Shown piece after piece: positions 15,987-25,507 of a stretch of DNA of 64,000 nucleotides. Source of the DNA: Clostridium_X cadaveris. GTDB lineage: Bacteria; Bacillota; Clostridia; Clostridiales; Clostridiaceae. Each line of letters starts with the position of its first letter. The first letter of the stretch is position 1. The notes under the pieces were generated by a model. It saw nothing but the letters and a program-made list of their open reading frames with translations. It was not told the DNA's origin and did not search any database. Made by a program: the position numbers and the translations under genes. The stretch lies in assembly GCF_039521325.1 (NCBI RefSeq), contig NZ_BAAACD010000029.1; one strand, 5' to 3'.

Positions 15987-18900
15987 ATGAATAATAAGGT
16001 TTTATTTGTTGAAAAGAAAAATGGATTTGATGTAGAGAGTCATGGACTTTTAAACGAATTTAAAGAAGTTTTAAATATAAAAGGATTAGAAAAAGTAAGG
16101 ATAATTAATAAATATATAATTCAAGGCATGAGAGATGAAAAATTGTATGAAAGCTTCAAAAATGCTATATTTTCAGAAAAAAATGTGGACATGGTATATG
16201 AAGACAATATAGATTTAGATGGATTTAAAGCTTTTGCTGTTGAATTTGTTCCAGGACAATTTGATCAAAGAGCTAATGCTGCTGAGCAGTGTATGGAGCT
16301 TTTATCAGAGGGAGAAAAATCAAAAGTTAAATGTGCTAAAGTTGTAGCTGTTTTAGGAAATATAGATGAAGATGATTTAAATAAGATAAAGAAATTTTAC
16401 ATAAATCCTGTTGATTCAAGAGAGACAGATATATTCAGCAGTGAAGTAGATGATTCAATGAATGAACCTCAAGATGTAGAGATTATAGAAGGATTAATAG
16501 ATATGGATTTGTCAGAATTAAAAAAAGTTTATGACACTATGTCTCTTTCAATGACTTTTGAAGATTTTAAATTGTGTCAAGAGTACTTTATAAACGAAAA
16601 AAGAAATCCTACAAAGACAGAAATTTTAGTTTTAGATACTTACTGGTCTGATCACTGCAGACATACAACATTCTCAACGATAATAGAAAATGTCGAAATA
16701 GAAGACGAATCAAGCACAAAAGATTTGATAGATACTTTTAATAAATATAAAGATATAAGAAAAGATTTGGGACGTGAACATAAAGATGTTACATTAATGG
16801 ACATAGCGACTATTGGAGTTAAAGAACTTAAAGCTAAAGGATATCTAAAAGATTTAGATGAATCCGAAGAGATAAATGCATGTACGATAAAAGCAAAAAT
16901 TGAAAGCAGCGAAGAGATAGAAGACAGTTTAATATTATTTAAAAATGAAACACATAACCATCCTACAGAAATAGAACCATTTGGAGGAGCAGCTACTTGT
17001 CTTGGAGGAGCTATAAGAGATCCGTTATCAGGAAGAGCTTATGTATATGGAGCCATGAGAGTTACAGGAAGCGCAGATCCAAGAAAAGCTATTTCTGAAA
17101 CTTTAGATGGAAAGCTTCCGCAAAGAGTTATAACTAAGGGAGCAGCTAAAGGATATTCTTCCTATGGAAATCAAATTGGTTTAACAACAGGCGAAGTATC
17201 TGAGATATATCATGAAGACTATGTAGCAAAGAGAATGGAAGTAGGAGCAGTTATTGGAGTAGCACCTAGAGAAAACGTGAGACGTGAAGAACCTGTAGAG
17301 GGAGATGTAGTACTTTTATTAGGTGGAAGAACTGGAAGAGACGGCTGCGGTGGAGCTACAGGATCCTCTAAGGAACATAGCACTGAATCTATAAATTTAT
17401 GTGGTGCAGAAGTTCAAAAGGGAAATCCAGTTGAAGAAAGAAAGATACAAAGATTTTTCAAAAATAAAGAAGCTTCATTAATGATAAAAAGATGTAATGA
17501 CTTTGGAGCAGGTGGCGTATCAGTAGCCGTTGGGGAACTTTGTGATGGACTTGTAATAAACCTAGATGCAGTTCCTAAAAAATATGAGGGCCTTGATGGA
17601 ACAGAACTTGCTATATCAGAATCACAAGAAAGAATGGCTGTGGTTGTTGAAGGAAAAGATGCTGAGAGATTTATAAACTTAGCATTAGAAGAAAATCTTG
17701 AATGTACAAAAATAGCAGATGTTACTAGCGATAATACTCTTACTATGACATGGAGAGGAAAAACTATAGTAAGTTTAAATAGAAATTTTTTAAATACAAA
17801 TGGAGCAAAATCATATACAAAGGTTAAGGTTAAAGCTCCTTCTCAAATAAGGTTTTTCAATAAGGAATCAGAAAAACTTTCTATTAAAGAAAGATGGACA
17901 AACCTTTTAGAGGATTTAAATGTATGCAGTCAAAAGGGATTGGTTGAAAATTTTGACTCAACTATAGGAGCAAGAACAGTGCTTATGCCATTTGGAGGAA
18001 AGCATAGATTAACTCCATCACAAGGACTTGCAATAAAAGTGCCAGTAACTAGAGGTGAAAGCCATACAGCATCTATTATGACTTATGGATTTAATCCATA
18101 TATATCTAAATGGAGTCCATATCATGGAGCACTTTACAGTGTAGTTGAAAGTGTATGTAAAATAGCAGCTTTAGGAGGAGACTACAAGAAAGCATATTTG
18201 AGTTTTCAAGAGTACTTTGAAAGATTAGGTAGTGATGAAACTAGATGGGGCAAGCCTTTTGCGGCATTACTTGGTGCATTAAAAGCTCAATTAGAGCTTG
18301 GTCTTGGAGCTATTGGAGGAAAGGATAGTATGTCAGGAACTTTTGAAGATATAGATGTTCCACCAACTTTAATATCTTTTGCAGTAGCTTTAGAAAATGT
18401 AGATAATGTAGTTTCTCAAGAACTAAAAAGTACAAATTCAAAGATTGCCCTAATAAAGACTAAAAAAGACTCAGAAGGAATAATAGATTTCCAAGAACTT
18501 AGAAAGAACTTAGAACTTCTTAAAAAGCTTATAGATAACAAAACTGTCATAAGTGCTATGACCTTAAAAGAAGGTGGAATTGCAGAGGGTCTTTCTAAGA
18601 TGGCTTTTGGAAATAAAATTGGCGTTTCAATCCATAGTAATTTAGATGAAAAAGAATTATTTAAAGAGGCATATGGATGTTTCTTAGTAGAATTAGAGAA
18701 TAATAAGGATGAAGGTCTAGAATTAGAAATAATCGCAGAAACTACACATAAAGCAGAAATAACATATAAAGATTTAAAATTAACATTAGATGAACTTATA
18801 GCTTGTTGGGAAAAACCTCTAAATAGTATCTTCCCAGCAAAGGATAATGTAAAAGTTGAAGCCAAAGAAATAAAAAGTCAAATTGGTCAAAAGAAAACTT

Positions 18901-19721
18901 ATCTAGGATTAAAGAAAGCTTCACCAAAAATAATAATACCAGCATTCCCAGGAACAAACTGTGAAGAGGACAGTAAAAGAGCTTTTGAAAAGGTTGGTGG
19001 AGAAGCAGAAATACTAATATTTAAAAATATAAAAGAAAATCAATGGCAGGAATCTATAGAAGCTTTAAGAAAAGCTATTAAAAACAGTCAAATACTTATG
19101 CTTCCTGGTGGATTTAGTGCTGGAGATGAACCAGATGGTTCGGGGAAATTTATAGCAAATGTTCTTAAAAATCCAGCTATAAAAGAGGAAATATTAGATT
19201 TGATTAATAATAGAGATGGATTAATCCTTGGGATATGCAATGGATTCCAAGCACTTATAAAAGTTGGACTTTTACCTTATGGAGATATAAGAGATATTGA
19301 TGAAAGTGCACCAACATTAACATTTAATAATATAGGAAGACATATGAGTTCTATAGTTAATACTAAAGTGGTCTCTAAGGTTTCTCCTTGGTTTAATGAA
19401 GTAGAACTAGGTCACATAAATTCTGTAGCAATATCTCATGGAGAGGGAAGATTTGTAGCTTCAGAAGAAATGCTTAATGAATTAATAAAAAATGGACAAG
19501 TAGCTACTCAATATGTGGATTTAAATGGTAATGTAGCACAAGAGATGCCATACAATCCTAATGGTTCGATTTATGCAATTGAAGGCATAACAAGTTTAGA
19601 TGGAAGAATCCTTGGAAAAATGGGACATAATGAGAGATCTGGTTATGGATTATACAAAAACATTCCAGGAGACTATGAATCAAAGATATTCTTATCAGGA
19701 GTAAATTACTTTACTAAATAG
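15987..19721 (+). CDS. purL: Phosphoribosylformylglycinamidine synthase, single-chain
   Basis: A 1244-residue fusion that converts FGAR, ATP and glutamine to FGAM in purine synthesis. The N-terminal PurS-like region is followed by two AIRS-type ATP-binding halves (e.g. HNHPTEIEPFGGAATC around 330, and a second half from about 640). The C-terminal class I glutaminase has the nucleophile in GICNGFQAL and a GEGRF/HNERSGYG histidine-glutamate region. Most Firmicutes split this into purS, purQ and purL; the single-chain form is common in clostridia and explains why purS/purQ are absent. It is the first gene of the operon, with a GGGAAGG ribosome site. Confidence 0.96.
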   Translation: MNNKVLFVEKKNGFDVESHGLLNEFKEVLNIKGLEKVRIINKYIIQGMRDEKLYESFKNAIFSEKNVDMVYEDNIDLDGFKAFAVEFVPGQFDQRANAAEQCMELLSEGEKSKVKCAKVVAVLGNIDEDDLNKIKKFYINPVDSRETDIFSSEVDDSMNEPQDVEIIEGLIDMDLSELKKVYDTMSLSMTFEDFKLCQEYFINEKRNPTKTEILVLDTYWSDHCRHTTFSTIIENVEIEDESSTKDLIDTFNKYKDIRKDLGREHKDVTLMDIATIGVKELKAKGYLKDLDESEEINACTIKAKIESSEEIEDSLILFKNETHNHPTEIEPFGGAATCLGGAIRDPLSGRAYVYGAMRVTGSADPRKAISETLDGKLPQRVITKGAAKGYSSYGNQIGLTTGEVSEIYHEDYVAKRMEVGAVIGVAPRENVRREEPVEGDVVLLLGGRTGRDGCGGATGSSKEHSTESINLCGAEVQKGNPVEERKIQRFFKNKEASLMIKRCNDFGAGGVSVAVGELCDGLVINLDAVPKKYEGLDGTELAISESQERMAVVVEGKDAERFINLALEENLECTKIADVTSDNTLTMTWRGKTIVSLNRNFLNTNGAKSYTKVKVKAPSQIRFFNKESEKLSIKERWTNLLEDLNVCSQKGLVENFDSTIGARTVLMPFGGKHRLTPSQGLAIKVPVTRGESHTASIMTYGFNPYISKWSPYHGALYSVVESVCKIAALGGDYKKAYLSFQEYFERLGSDETRWGKPFAALLGALKAQLELGLGAIGGKDSMSGTFEDIDVPPTLISFAVALENVDNVVSQELKSTNSKIALIKTKKDSEGIIDFQELRKNLELLKKLIDNKTVISAMTLKEGGIAEGLSKMAFGNKIGVSIHSNLDEKELFKEAYGCFLVELENNKDEGLELEIIAETTHKAEITYKDLKLTLDELIACWEKPLNSIFPAKDNVKVEAKEIKSQIGQKKTYLGLKKASPKIIIPAFPGTNCEEDSKRAFEKVGGEAEILIFKNIKENQWQESIEALRKAIKNSQILMLPGGFSAGDEPDGSGKFIANVLKNPAIKEEILDLINNRDGLILGICNGFQALIKVGLLPYGDIRDIDESAPTLTFNNIGRHMSSIVNTKVVSKVSPWFNEVELGHINSVAISHGEGRFVASEEMLNELIKNGQVATQYVDLNGNVAQEMPYNPNGSIYAIEGITSLDGRILGKMGHNERSGYGLYKNIPGDYESKIFLSGVNYFTK

Positions 19722-19737
19722 ATTTAGGAGGTCAATT

Positions 19738-20214
19738 ATGAAGGTTGCAATAATTTTTGGTAGTAAGTCAGATACAGAAAAAATGAATGGGGCTGCAAAA
19801 GCTTTAAAAGAATTCGGGGTGGAATATAAGGCCTTTGTATTGTCAGCACATAGAGTGCCAGAAGCATTAACAGCTACTTTGAATACTTTAGAAAAAGATG
19901 GATTTGAAGTTATAATCGCAGGAGCAGGACTCGCAGCTCATCTTCCAGGTGTTATAGCATCTCAAACAATACTTCCGGTTATAGGAGTTCCTATAAACGG
20001 AGCATTAGAAGGAGTAGATTCTTTATATTCAATTGTACAAATGCCTAAATCAATACCAGTAGCAACAGTTGGAATTGATAACAGTTATAATGCGGGAGTT
20101 CTAGCAGTAGAAATGCTTGCTATAAAATATTCAGAATTAAAAGAAAGACTAGTAACTTTTAGAACAGAAATGAAGAAAACTTTTTTAGAAAACAATGGGG
20201 AAATAGAATTATAA
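19738..20214 (+). CDS. purE: N5-carboxyaminoimidazole ribonucleotide mutase
   Basis: A 158-residue class I PurE that moves the carboxyl group of N5-CAIR to give CAIR. Visible motifs are GSKSD near the N-terminus, SAHRVPE, and AGAGLAAHLPGVIASQT. Class I PurE normally works with PurK, but no purK is in this operon; a distant purK or spontaneous carboxylation would be needed. It lies 16 nt after purL, with AGGAGG before the ATG. Confidence 0.95.
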   Translation: MKVAIIFGSKSDTEKMNGAAKALKEFGVEYKAFVLSAHRVPEALTATLNTLEKDGFEVIIAGAGLAAHLPGVIASQTILPVIGVPINGALEGVDSLYSIVQMPKSIPVATVGIDNSYNAGVLAVEMLAIKYSELKERLVTFRTEMKKTFLENNGEIEL

Positions 20215-20232
20215 ATTTTGGAGGTATTAAAT

Positions 20233-20934
20233 ATGAAAAAAGAAATGTTATATGAAGGAAAAGCAAAGAAAGTTTATGCTACAGATAAGGCTGATGAAGT
20301 TATAGTTTACTACAAAGATGATGCTACAGCATTCAATGGCGAAAAGAAAGGCCAAATATCTAATAAGGGTGTTCTAAATAACAGTATAACATCAATAATA
20401 TTTGAAATGTTAAAAGAAAATGGAATAAGAACTCACTTTATAGAAAAATTGAATGACAGAGAACAGTTATGTAAGAGAGTTGAAATAGTTCCACTAGAAG
20501 TTATAGTTAGAAATATAGCAGCAGGATCAATGTCAAAGAGATTGGGTGTTCCAGAAGGTACAGCTTTAAAGACTACCGTTTTTGAAACAAGCTATAAGAA
20601 TGATGAGTTAGGAGATCCACTAATAAATGATTATCATGCAGTTGCATTAGGACTTACAACTTTTGAAGAGCTAAAAGAAATATATTTTATGACTGACAAA
20701 ATCAATAATCTTTTAAAAGAATTCTTTGCAGCGCAAGGAGTTACATTAGTTGACTTTAAGATTGAATTTGGTAGACTAAAGGGTGAAATATATTTGGCAG
20801 ATGAGATATCTCCAGATACATGTAGATTGTGGGACTCTGAAACAGGAGAAAAGTTAGATAAGGACAGATTTAGAAGAGACTTAGGAAATGTAGAGGAAGC
20901 TTATAAGGAAATATTCAGTAGAATACAAAAATAA
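20233..20934 (+). CDS. purC: Phosphoribosylaminoimidazole-succinocarboxamide synthase
   Basis: SAICAR synthetase joins CAIR and aspartate with ATP. The sequence begins MKKEMLYEGKAKKVYAT, the usual PurC N-terminus, and has the EVIVRNIAAGSMSKR and DEISPDTCRLWD motifs. ATG 20233 is chosen because TTGGAGG just upstream is its ribosome site; a longer frame starting at that TTG (20218) would overlap it. At 233 residues it is normal length. It lies 18 nt after purE. Confidence 0.95.
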   Translation: MKKEMLYEGKAKKVYATDKADEVIVYYKDDATAFNGEKKGQISNKGVLNNSITSIIFEMLKENGIRTHFIEKLNDREQLCKRVEIVPLEVIVRNIAAGSMSKRLGVPEGTALKTTVFETSYKNDELGDPLINDYHAVALGLTTFEELKEIYFMTDKINNLLKEFFAAQGVTLVDFKIEFGRLKGEIYLADEISPDTCRLWDSETGEKLDKDRFRRDLGNVEEAYKEIFSRIQK

Positions 20935-20949
20935 AGGTAGGGTTAATAT

Positions 20950-22356
20950 ATGACATGGGAGTTAATAAATTTAGAAGAGGATAAGTTAAAGGAAGAGTGT
21001 GGGGTATTTGGAGTGCTATCCAATGATGATCTTCCAGTATCTAAGATGACTTATTATGGACTTTATGCTCTTCAACACAGAGGACAAGAAAGTGCTGGTA
21101 TTGCTGTAGCTAGAGATGGAGAAATACATTCTTATAAAGATATGGGACTTGTAACAGAAGTATTTGATGAAGAGATACTCGATGAATTAACAGGTAGTGC
21201 TGCTATAGGACATGTAAGATATTCTACAGCTGGTGACAGTCTTAAGTGTAATGCACAACCGCTTTTAACTCATGGTAAACTTGGCTCAATGGCCATAGCA
21301 CATAATGGGAATTTAACTAATGCAGACACATTAAGAGATCTTCTACAAGAATGCGGATTTATTTTTCAAAGCACAACTGATTCAGAAGTTATCTTAGGAC
21401 TTATAGCTAGATATGCTAATAAAGGGATAGATAAAGCTATATTTAATGCAATGCAGGTTGTAAAAGGCTCCTTTGCCATAGTTATTTTAACAAAGGATAA
21501 GCTTATAGGGGTTAGAGACACTAATGGAATAAGACCTCTTTGCATAGGAAAAGTTAAAAATAGTTATATTTTGTCATCAGAAAGCTGTGCTTTAGATGCA
21601 ATTGGTGGTGAATTTGTACGAGATGTAAATCCAGGGGAAATAGTAATCATTGATAAGAATGGTATAAAGAGTATTAATCCGGTAGAAAAGGCACCTTGTG
21701 GAACTTGTGCATTTGAATACATTTATTTTGCAAGACCTGACAGCATAATAGATGGAATAAATGTATATGAATCAAGGGTAAGAGCTGGAGCAATTTTATA
21801 TGAGGAGTCTCCAATAGATGCAGATATAGTTGTTGGTGTTCCGGATTCAGGAATACCAGCTGCAGTAGGTTATGCAAAGGCTGCAAATATACCTTATGAA
21901 ACTGCTTTTGTAAAAAATAAGTATGTTGGACGAACATTTATTGCACCAACTCAAGAAATGAGAGAAATGGCAGTAGCTTTAAAGCTTAATCCATTAAAGT
22001 CAGTAGTACAGGGTAAAAGAGTAGTTTTAATTGATGATTCTATAGTTAGAGGTACAACATCTAAAAAACTAGTTCAGCTTCTTAGAAAAGCCGGAGCTAA
22101 AGAAGTTCATTTTAGAATTTCATCTCCAGTAGTTAAGTATCCATGTTACTTTGGAATTGATACTCCTTATAGAAGTCAGCTTATAGGAGCAAATAATTCA
22201 ATAAATGAAATTGCAGAAATAATTGGAGCAGATACAGTAGGATATTTAAGTATAGAAGGAATTCTAAAGGCATTTAATAAGGAATCAGGATTCTGCTTAG
22301 GATGTTTTGATGGAGAATACCCTGTGGCACCACCTTTTGAAGCTAGTATAGATTAA
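20950..22356 (+). CDS. purF: Amidophosphoribosyltransferase (Fe-S type)
   Basis: This is the first committed enzyme of purine synthesis (PRPP plus glutamine to phosphoribosylamine). A 16-residue propeptide precedes the N-terminal nucleophile Cys17 (EE|CGVFG), as in B. subtilis PurF. The PRPP loop is VVLIDDSIVRGTTSKK. Cysteines in PCGTCAFEY, KYPCYFG and FCLGCFDGEYP fit the ligands of the [4Fe-4S] cluster that makes this type oxygen-sensitive. At 468 residues it is full length. It lies 15 nt after purC. Confidence 0.96.
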   Translation: MTWELINLEEDKLKEECGVFGVLSNDDLPVSKMTYYGLYALQHRGQESAGIAVARDGEIHSYKDMGLVTEVFDEEILDELTGSAAIGHVRYSTAGDSLKCNAQPLLTHGKLGSMAIAHNGNLTNADTLRDLLQECGFIFQSTTDSEVILGLIARYANKGIDKAIFNAMQVVKGSFAIVILTKDKLIGVRDTNGIRPLCIGKVKNSYILSSESCALDAIGGEFVRDVNPGEIVIIDKNGIKSINPVEKAPCGTCAFEYIYFARPDSIIDGINVYESRVRAGAILYEESPIDADIVVGVPDSGIPAAVGYAKAANIPYETAFVKNKYVGRTFIAPTQEMREMAVALKLNPLKSVVQGKRVVLIDDSIVRGTTSKKLVQLLRKAGAKEVHFRISSPVVKYPCYFGIDTPYRSQLIGANNSINEIAEIIGADTVGYLSIEGILKAFNKESGFCLGCFDGEYPVAPPFEASID

Positions 22357-22374
22357 TAAGTAAGGAGTTTTATT

Positions 22375-23373
22375 ATGATAACATATAAAGACGCTGGAGT
22401 TAATATAGAAGAAGGTTACAGAGCTGTTGATTTGATAAAAGGATATGCAAAAAGTACAATGAATCCTTTAGTATTAAATCATATAGGTTCTTTTGGAGCT
22501 ATGATGGAGCTTCCAGAAGGATATAAAAAACCTGTTCTTATATCAGGAACTGATGGTGTTGGAACTAAGCTGGAAATAGCATTTAAAATGAATAAATACG
22601 ATACAGTTGGAATAGATTGTGTTGCTATGTGTGTAAATGATATATTATGTCATGGTGCACAGCCTCTATTCTTTCTAGACTATATAGCTTGCGGAAAACT
22701 TGAAGCTAATGTAGCATCCGATATTGTTAAAGGGGTAGCTGATGGATGTCTTCAAAGTGGCTCAGCTTTAGTTGGGGGAGAGACCGCAGAAATGCCAGGA
22801 TTTTATCCAGAGGGAGAATATGATATTGCAGGTTTTTCAGTAGGGATAGTTGACAAAGATAAAATAATAGATGGTCATGAGGTAGAAGAGGGAGATGTAA
22901 TAATAGGACTCCCATCTTCAGGAGTACACTCCAATGGATATTCATTAGTTAGAAAGATTGTAACTGATTTAGATGAAAAGCTTGGTGATAAAACATTAGG
23001 AGAAATCCTTCTTACACCAACTAGAATATATGTAAAACCAATTCAAAAGCTTATGGAAAAATTTAAAATTAAAGCTATGTGTCATATAACTGGAGGCGGA
23101 TTTATAGAAAATGTTCCAAGAATGCTTCCAAAGAATAAGACAGCAGTGATCTTAAAAGATTCATATGAAATACCAGAAATATTCAAATACATGATGAACT
23201 TGGGTGTTGAAAAAGATCATATGTACAATACTTTCAATATGGGTATAGGATTTATGGTATGTATTGATAAGAGCATAAAAGACGAAGTTTTAGCTGAGCT
23301 ACAAGCCATGGGAGAAAAAGCTTACGAAATCGGATATATAACCTGTGGTGAGGAGGGCGTATGTTTAAAATAG
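22375..23373 (+). CDS. purM: Phosphoribosylformylglycinamidine cyclo-ligase
   Basis: AIR synthetase closes the imidazole ring of FGAM with ATP. The motifs SGTDGVGTKL, VNDILCHGAQPLFFLDY, LVGGETAEMPGFY and HITGGGF are all present in a 332-residue protein of normal length. It lies 18 nt after purF and its last 13 nt overlap purN. Confidence 0.96.
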   Translation: MITYKDAGVNIEEGYRAVDLIKGYAKSTMNPLVLNHIGSFGAMMELPEGYKKPVLISGTDGVGTKLEIAFKMNKYDTVGIDCVAMCVNDILCHGAQPLFFLDYIACGKLEANVASDIVKGVADGCLQSGSALVGGETAEMPGFYPEGEYDIAGFSVGIVDKDKIIDGHEVEEGDVIIGLPSSGVHSNGYSLVRKIVTDLDEKLGDKTLGEILLTPTRIYVKPIQKLMEKFKIKAMCHITGGGFIENVPRMLPKNKTAVILKDSYEIPEIFKYMMNLGVEKDHMYNTFNMGIGFMVCIDKSIKDEVLAELQAMGEKAYEIGYITCGEEGVCLK

Positions 23374-23972
23374 CAGTATTAGTTTCGGGAGGTGGGACAA
23401 ACCTTCAATCTATAATAGATGCTATAAATTCAAAATATATAGATGCCCGTATAGAAATGGTTATAGGAAGCAAAGAAGGAATTTATGCCTTAGAAAGAGC
23501 TGAAAAAAACGGTATAAAGACATATGTTGTAAGTAAAAAAGATTATAAAGACGATTTTTCATATAAAATCTTAGAATTGACTAGAGGAAAAGTAGATTTA
23601 ATAGTACTTGCTGGATTTCTTTCCATATTAGATGGAGAAATATTAGATGAATTTAAAAATAAAATAATAAATATTCATCCATCACTTATTCCAGCATTTT
23701 GTGGACCAGGAATGTACGGCATAAAAGTTCATGAAGCTGTAATAAAAAGCGGAGTTAAGGTTTCAGGCTGTACGGTTCACTTTGTAAATTCTGAAGTAGA
23801 TGGAGGAGCTATACTTACTCAAGAAACAGTTCCTGTTTATTTCAGTGATGATTCTCAAAAGCTTCAAAAGAGAGTGCTAGAAAAAGAACATATGATTCTT
23901 AGTAAGTCTATAAAGCTTATAAGCGAAGGAAAAGTAAAAATAATTGACGGAAGAGTAAATATAGAAGAATAA
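23361..23972 (+). CDS. purN: Phosphoribosylglycinamide formyltransferase
   Basis: GAR transformylase moves a formyl group from 10-formyl-tetrahydrofolate to GAR. The N-terminal LVSGGGTNLQ, the catalytic Asn-His in INIHPSLIPAF and the late Asp in EVDGGAI fit the family. The start lies inside purM, with GAGGAGG in the purM coding sequence as ribosome site, so the two genes are translationally coupled. 203 residues. Confidence 0.95.
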   Translation: MFKIAVLVSGGGTNLQSIIDAINSKYIDARIEMVIGSKEGIYALERAEKNGIKTYVVSKKDYKDDFSYKILELTRGKVDLIVLAGFLSILDGEILDEFKNKIINIHPSLIPAFCGPGMYGIKVHEAVIKSGVKVSGCTVHFVNSEVDGGAILTQETVPVYFSDDSQKLQKRVLEKEHMILSKSIKLISEGKVKIIDGRVNIEE

Positions 23973-23986
23973 AAGGAGGATTCCTT

Positions 23987-25489
23987 ATGAAAAAAAGAGC
24001 ATTAATAAGTGTGTTTGACAAAGAAGGAATATTGGATTTTGCTAAATTTTTGGTATCTAAAGATGTAGAGATAGTATCGACAGGTGGAACTTATAGATAT
24101 TTAAAAGAAAATGGATTAAATGTTATAGAAATAAATGAAGTTACTAAATTTCCAGAAATGCTAGATGGAAGAGTAAAGACTCTTCATCCACTTGTTCATG
24201 CTGGAATACTTGCAATAAGAGATAATGAAGAGCATATGAATACTTTAAAAGAAAGAGATATACATACAATAGATTATGTTGTAGTAAATCTATATCCTTT
24301 CTTTGAAAAAGTTAAAGAGGATTTGTCTTTTGAAGAAAAGGTTGAATTCATAGATATCGGTGGCCCTACCATGCTTAGAGCAGCTGCCAAGAATTTTCAA
24401 GACGTAGTTGTAATCTCTAATAAAAATGATTATTCAGTAGTGAGGAATGAATTAGAATCAGAGGGGGAAGTTTCTTTCGGAACTAAAAAGAAACTAGCAG
24501 GTAAGGTATTCAATCTTATGAGTGCTTATGATGGAGCTATTGCTAATTTCTTATTAGAAGATGAAGAGTACCCAGAATATCTTTCAGTATCTTATAAAAA
24601 GATGCAAAGTTTAAGATATGGTGAAAATTCACATCAAAGTGCTGCTGTTTATGGTTTAGCAACTTGTGATGGAGCCATGAATACATTTGAAACTTTAAAT
24701 GGTAAGGAACTATCTTATAATAATTTTAAAGACGTAGATATAGCTTGGAAATGTGTTAATGAGTTTGAAGAAACAGCATGTTGTGCTCTAAAACATAACA
24801 CACCATGTGGTGTTGCAACAGGTGAAACTTCTTATGATGCATATATGAAAGCATATACTGTAGACCCAACTTCTATCTTTGGAGGCATAGTTGCTTTTAA
24901 TAAAAAGGTAGATAAGAAAACAGCAGAGGAAATGGTTAAGATATTTTTAGAAGTTATAGCAGCACCAGAATATGATGAGGATGCTTTAGAAGTTTTAAAG
25001 ACTAAAAAGAATTTAAGAGTGCTTAAGTTTAATAATGTACCAAAAGCAGAACAATATATGGTTACTGTTGATGGAGCAATGTTAGTTCAAGATGAAGATA
25101 ATAAGCTTATAGATGAAATAAAAGTAGTAACTGAGAAACAGCCTACTGAAGAAGAAATGAAAGATTTGATTTTTGGAATGAAAGTAGTTAAGTATGTGAA
25201 ATCAAATGCAATAGTAGTTGCTCATGATGGTGTTGCACTAGGTATTGGAGGGGGACAAGTTAATAGAATTTGGCCTACTGAAGATGCTTTAAAACGTGGA
25301 AAAGGAGCAACAATTCTTGCATCAGATGCCTTCTTCCCATTTAGAGATGTAGTAGATGAAGCTGCTAAATATGGAATTAAGGCAATAATTCAACCTGGTG
25401 GATCGCTAAGAGATCAAGAATCTATAGATGCATGCAATGAGCATGGAATATCTATGGTATTTACAGGATTCAGACATTTCAAACACTAG
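23987..25489 (+). CDS. purH: Bifunctional AICAR transformylase/IMP cyclohydrolase
   Basis: It catalyses the last two steps to IMP. The N-terminal IMP cyclohydrolase domain (about 1-195) has STGGTYRYLKE and DGRVKTLHP. The C-terminal transformylase has the Lys-His in CALKHNTPCGVA and the SDAFFPFRD and QPGGSLRD motifs. 500 residues is standard. It lies 14 nt after purN with AGGAGG upstream. Confidence 0.96.
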   Translation: MKKRALISVFDKEGILDFAKFLVSKDVEIVSTGGTYRYLKENGLNVIEINEVTKFPEMLDGRVKTLHPLVHAGILAIRDNEEHMNTLKERDIHTIDYVVVNLYPFFEKVKEDLSFEEKVEFIDIGGPTMLRAAAKNFQDVVVISNKNDYSVVRNELESEGEVSFGTKKKLAGKVFNLMSAYDGAIANFLLEDEEYPEYLSVSYKKMQSLRYGENSHQSAAVYGLATCDGAMNTFETLNGKELSYNNFKDVDIAWKCVNEFEETACCALKHNTPCGVATGETSYDAYMKAYTVDPTSIFGGIVAFNKKVDKKTAEEMVKIFLEVIAAPEYDEDALEVLKTKKNLRVLKFNNVPKAEQYMVTVDGAMLVQDEDNKLIDEIKVVTEKQPTEEEMKDLIFGMKVVKYVKSNAIVVAHDGVALGIGGGQVNRIWPTEDALKRGKGATILASDAFFPFRDVVDEAAKYGIKAIIQPGGSLRDQESIDACNEHGISMVFTGFRHFKH

Positions 25490-25507
25490 TATAGAGAGGG
25501 AGTATAG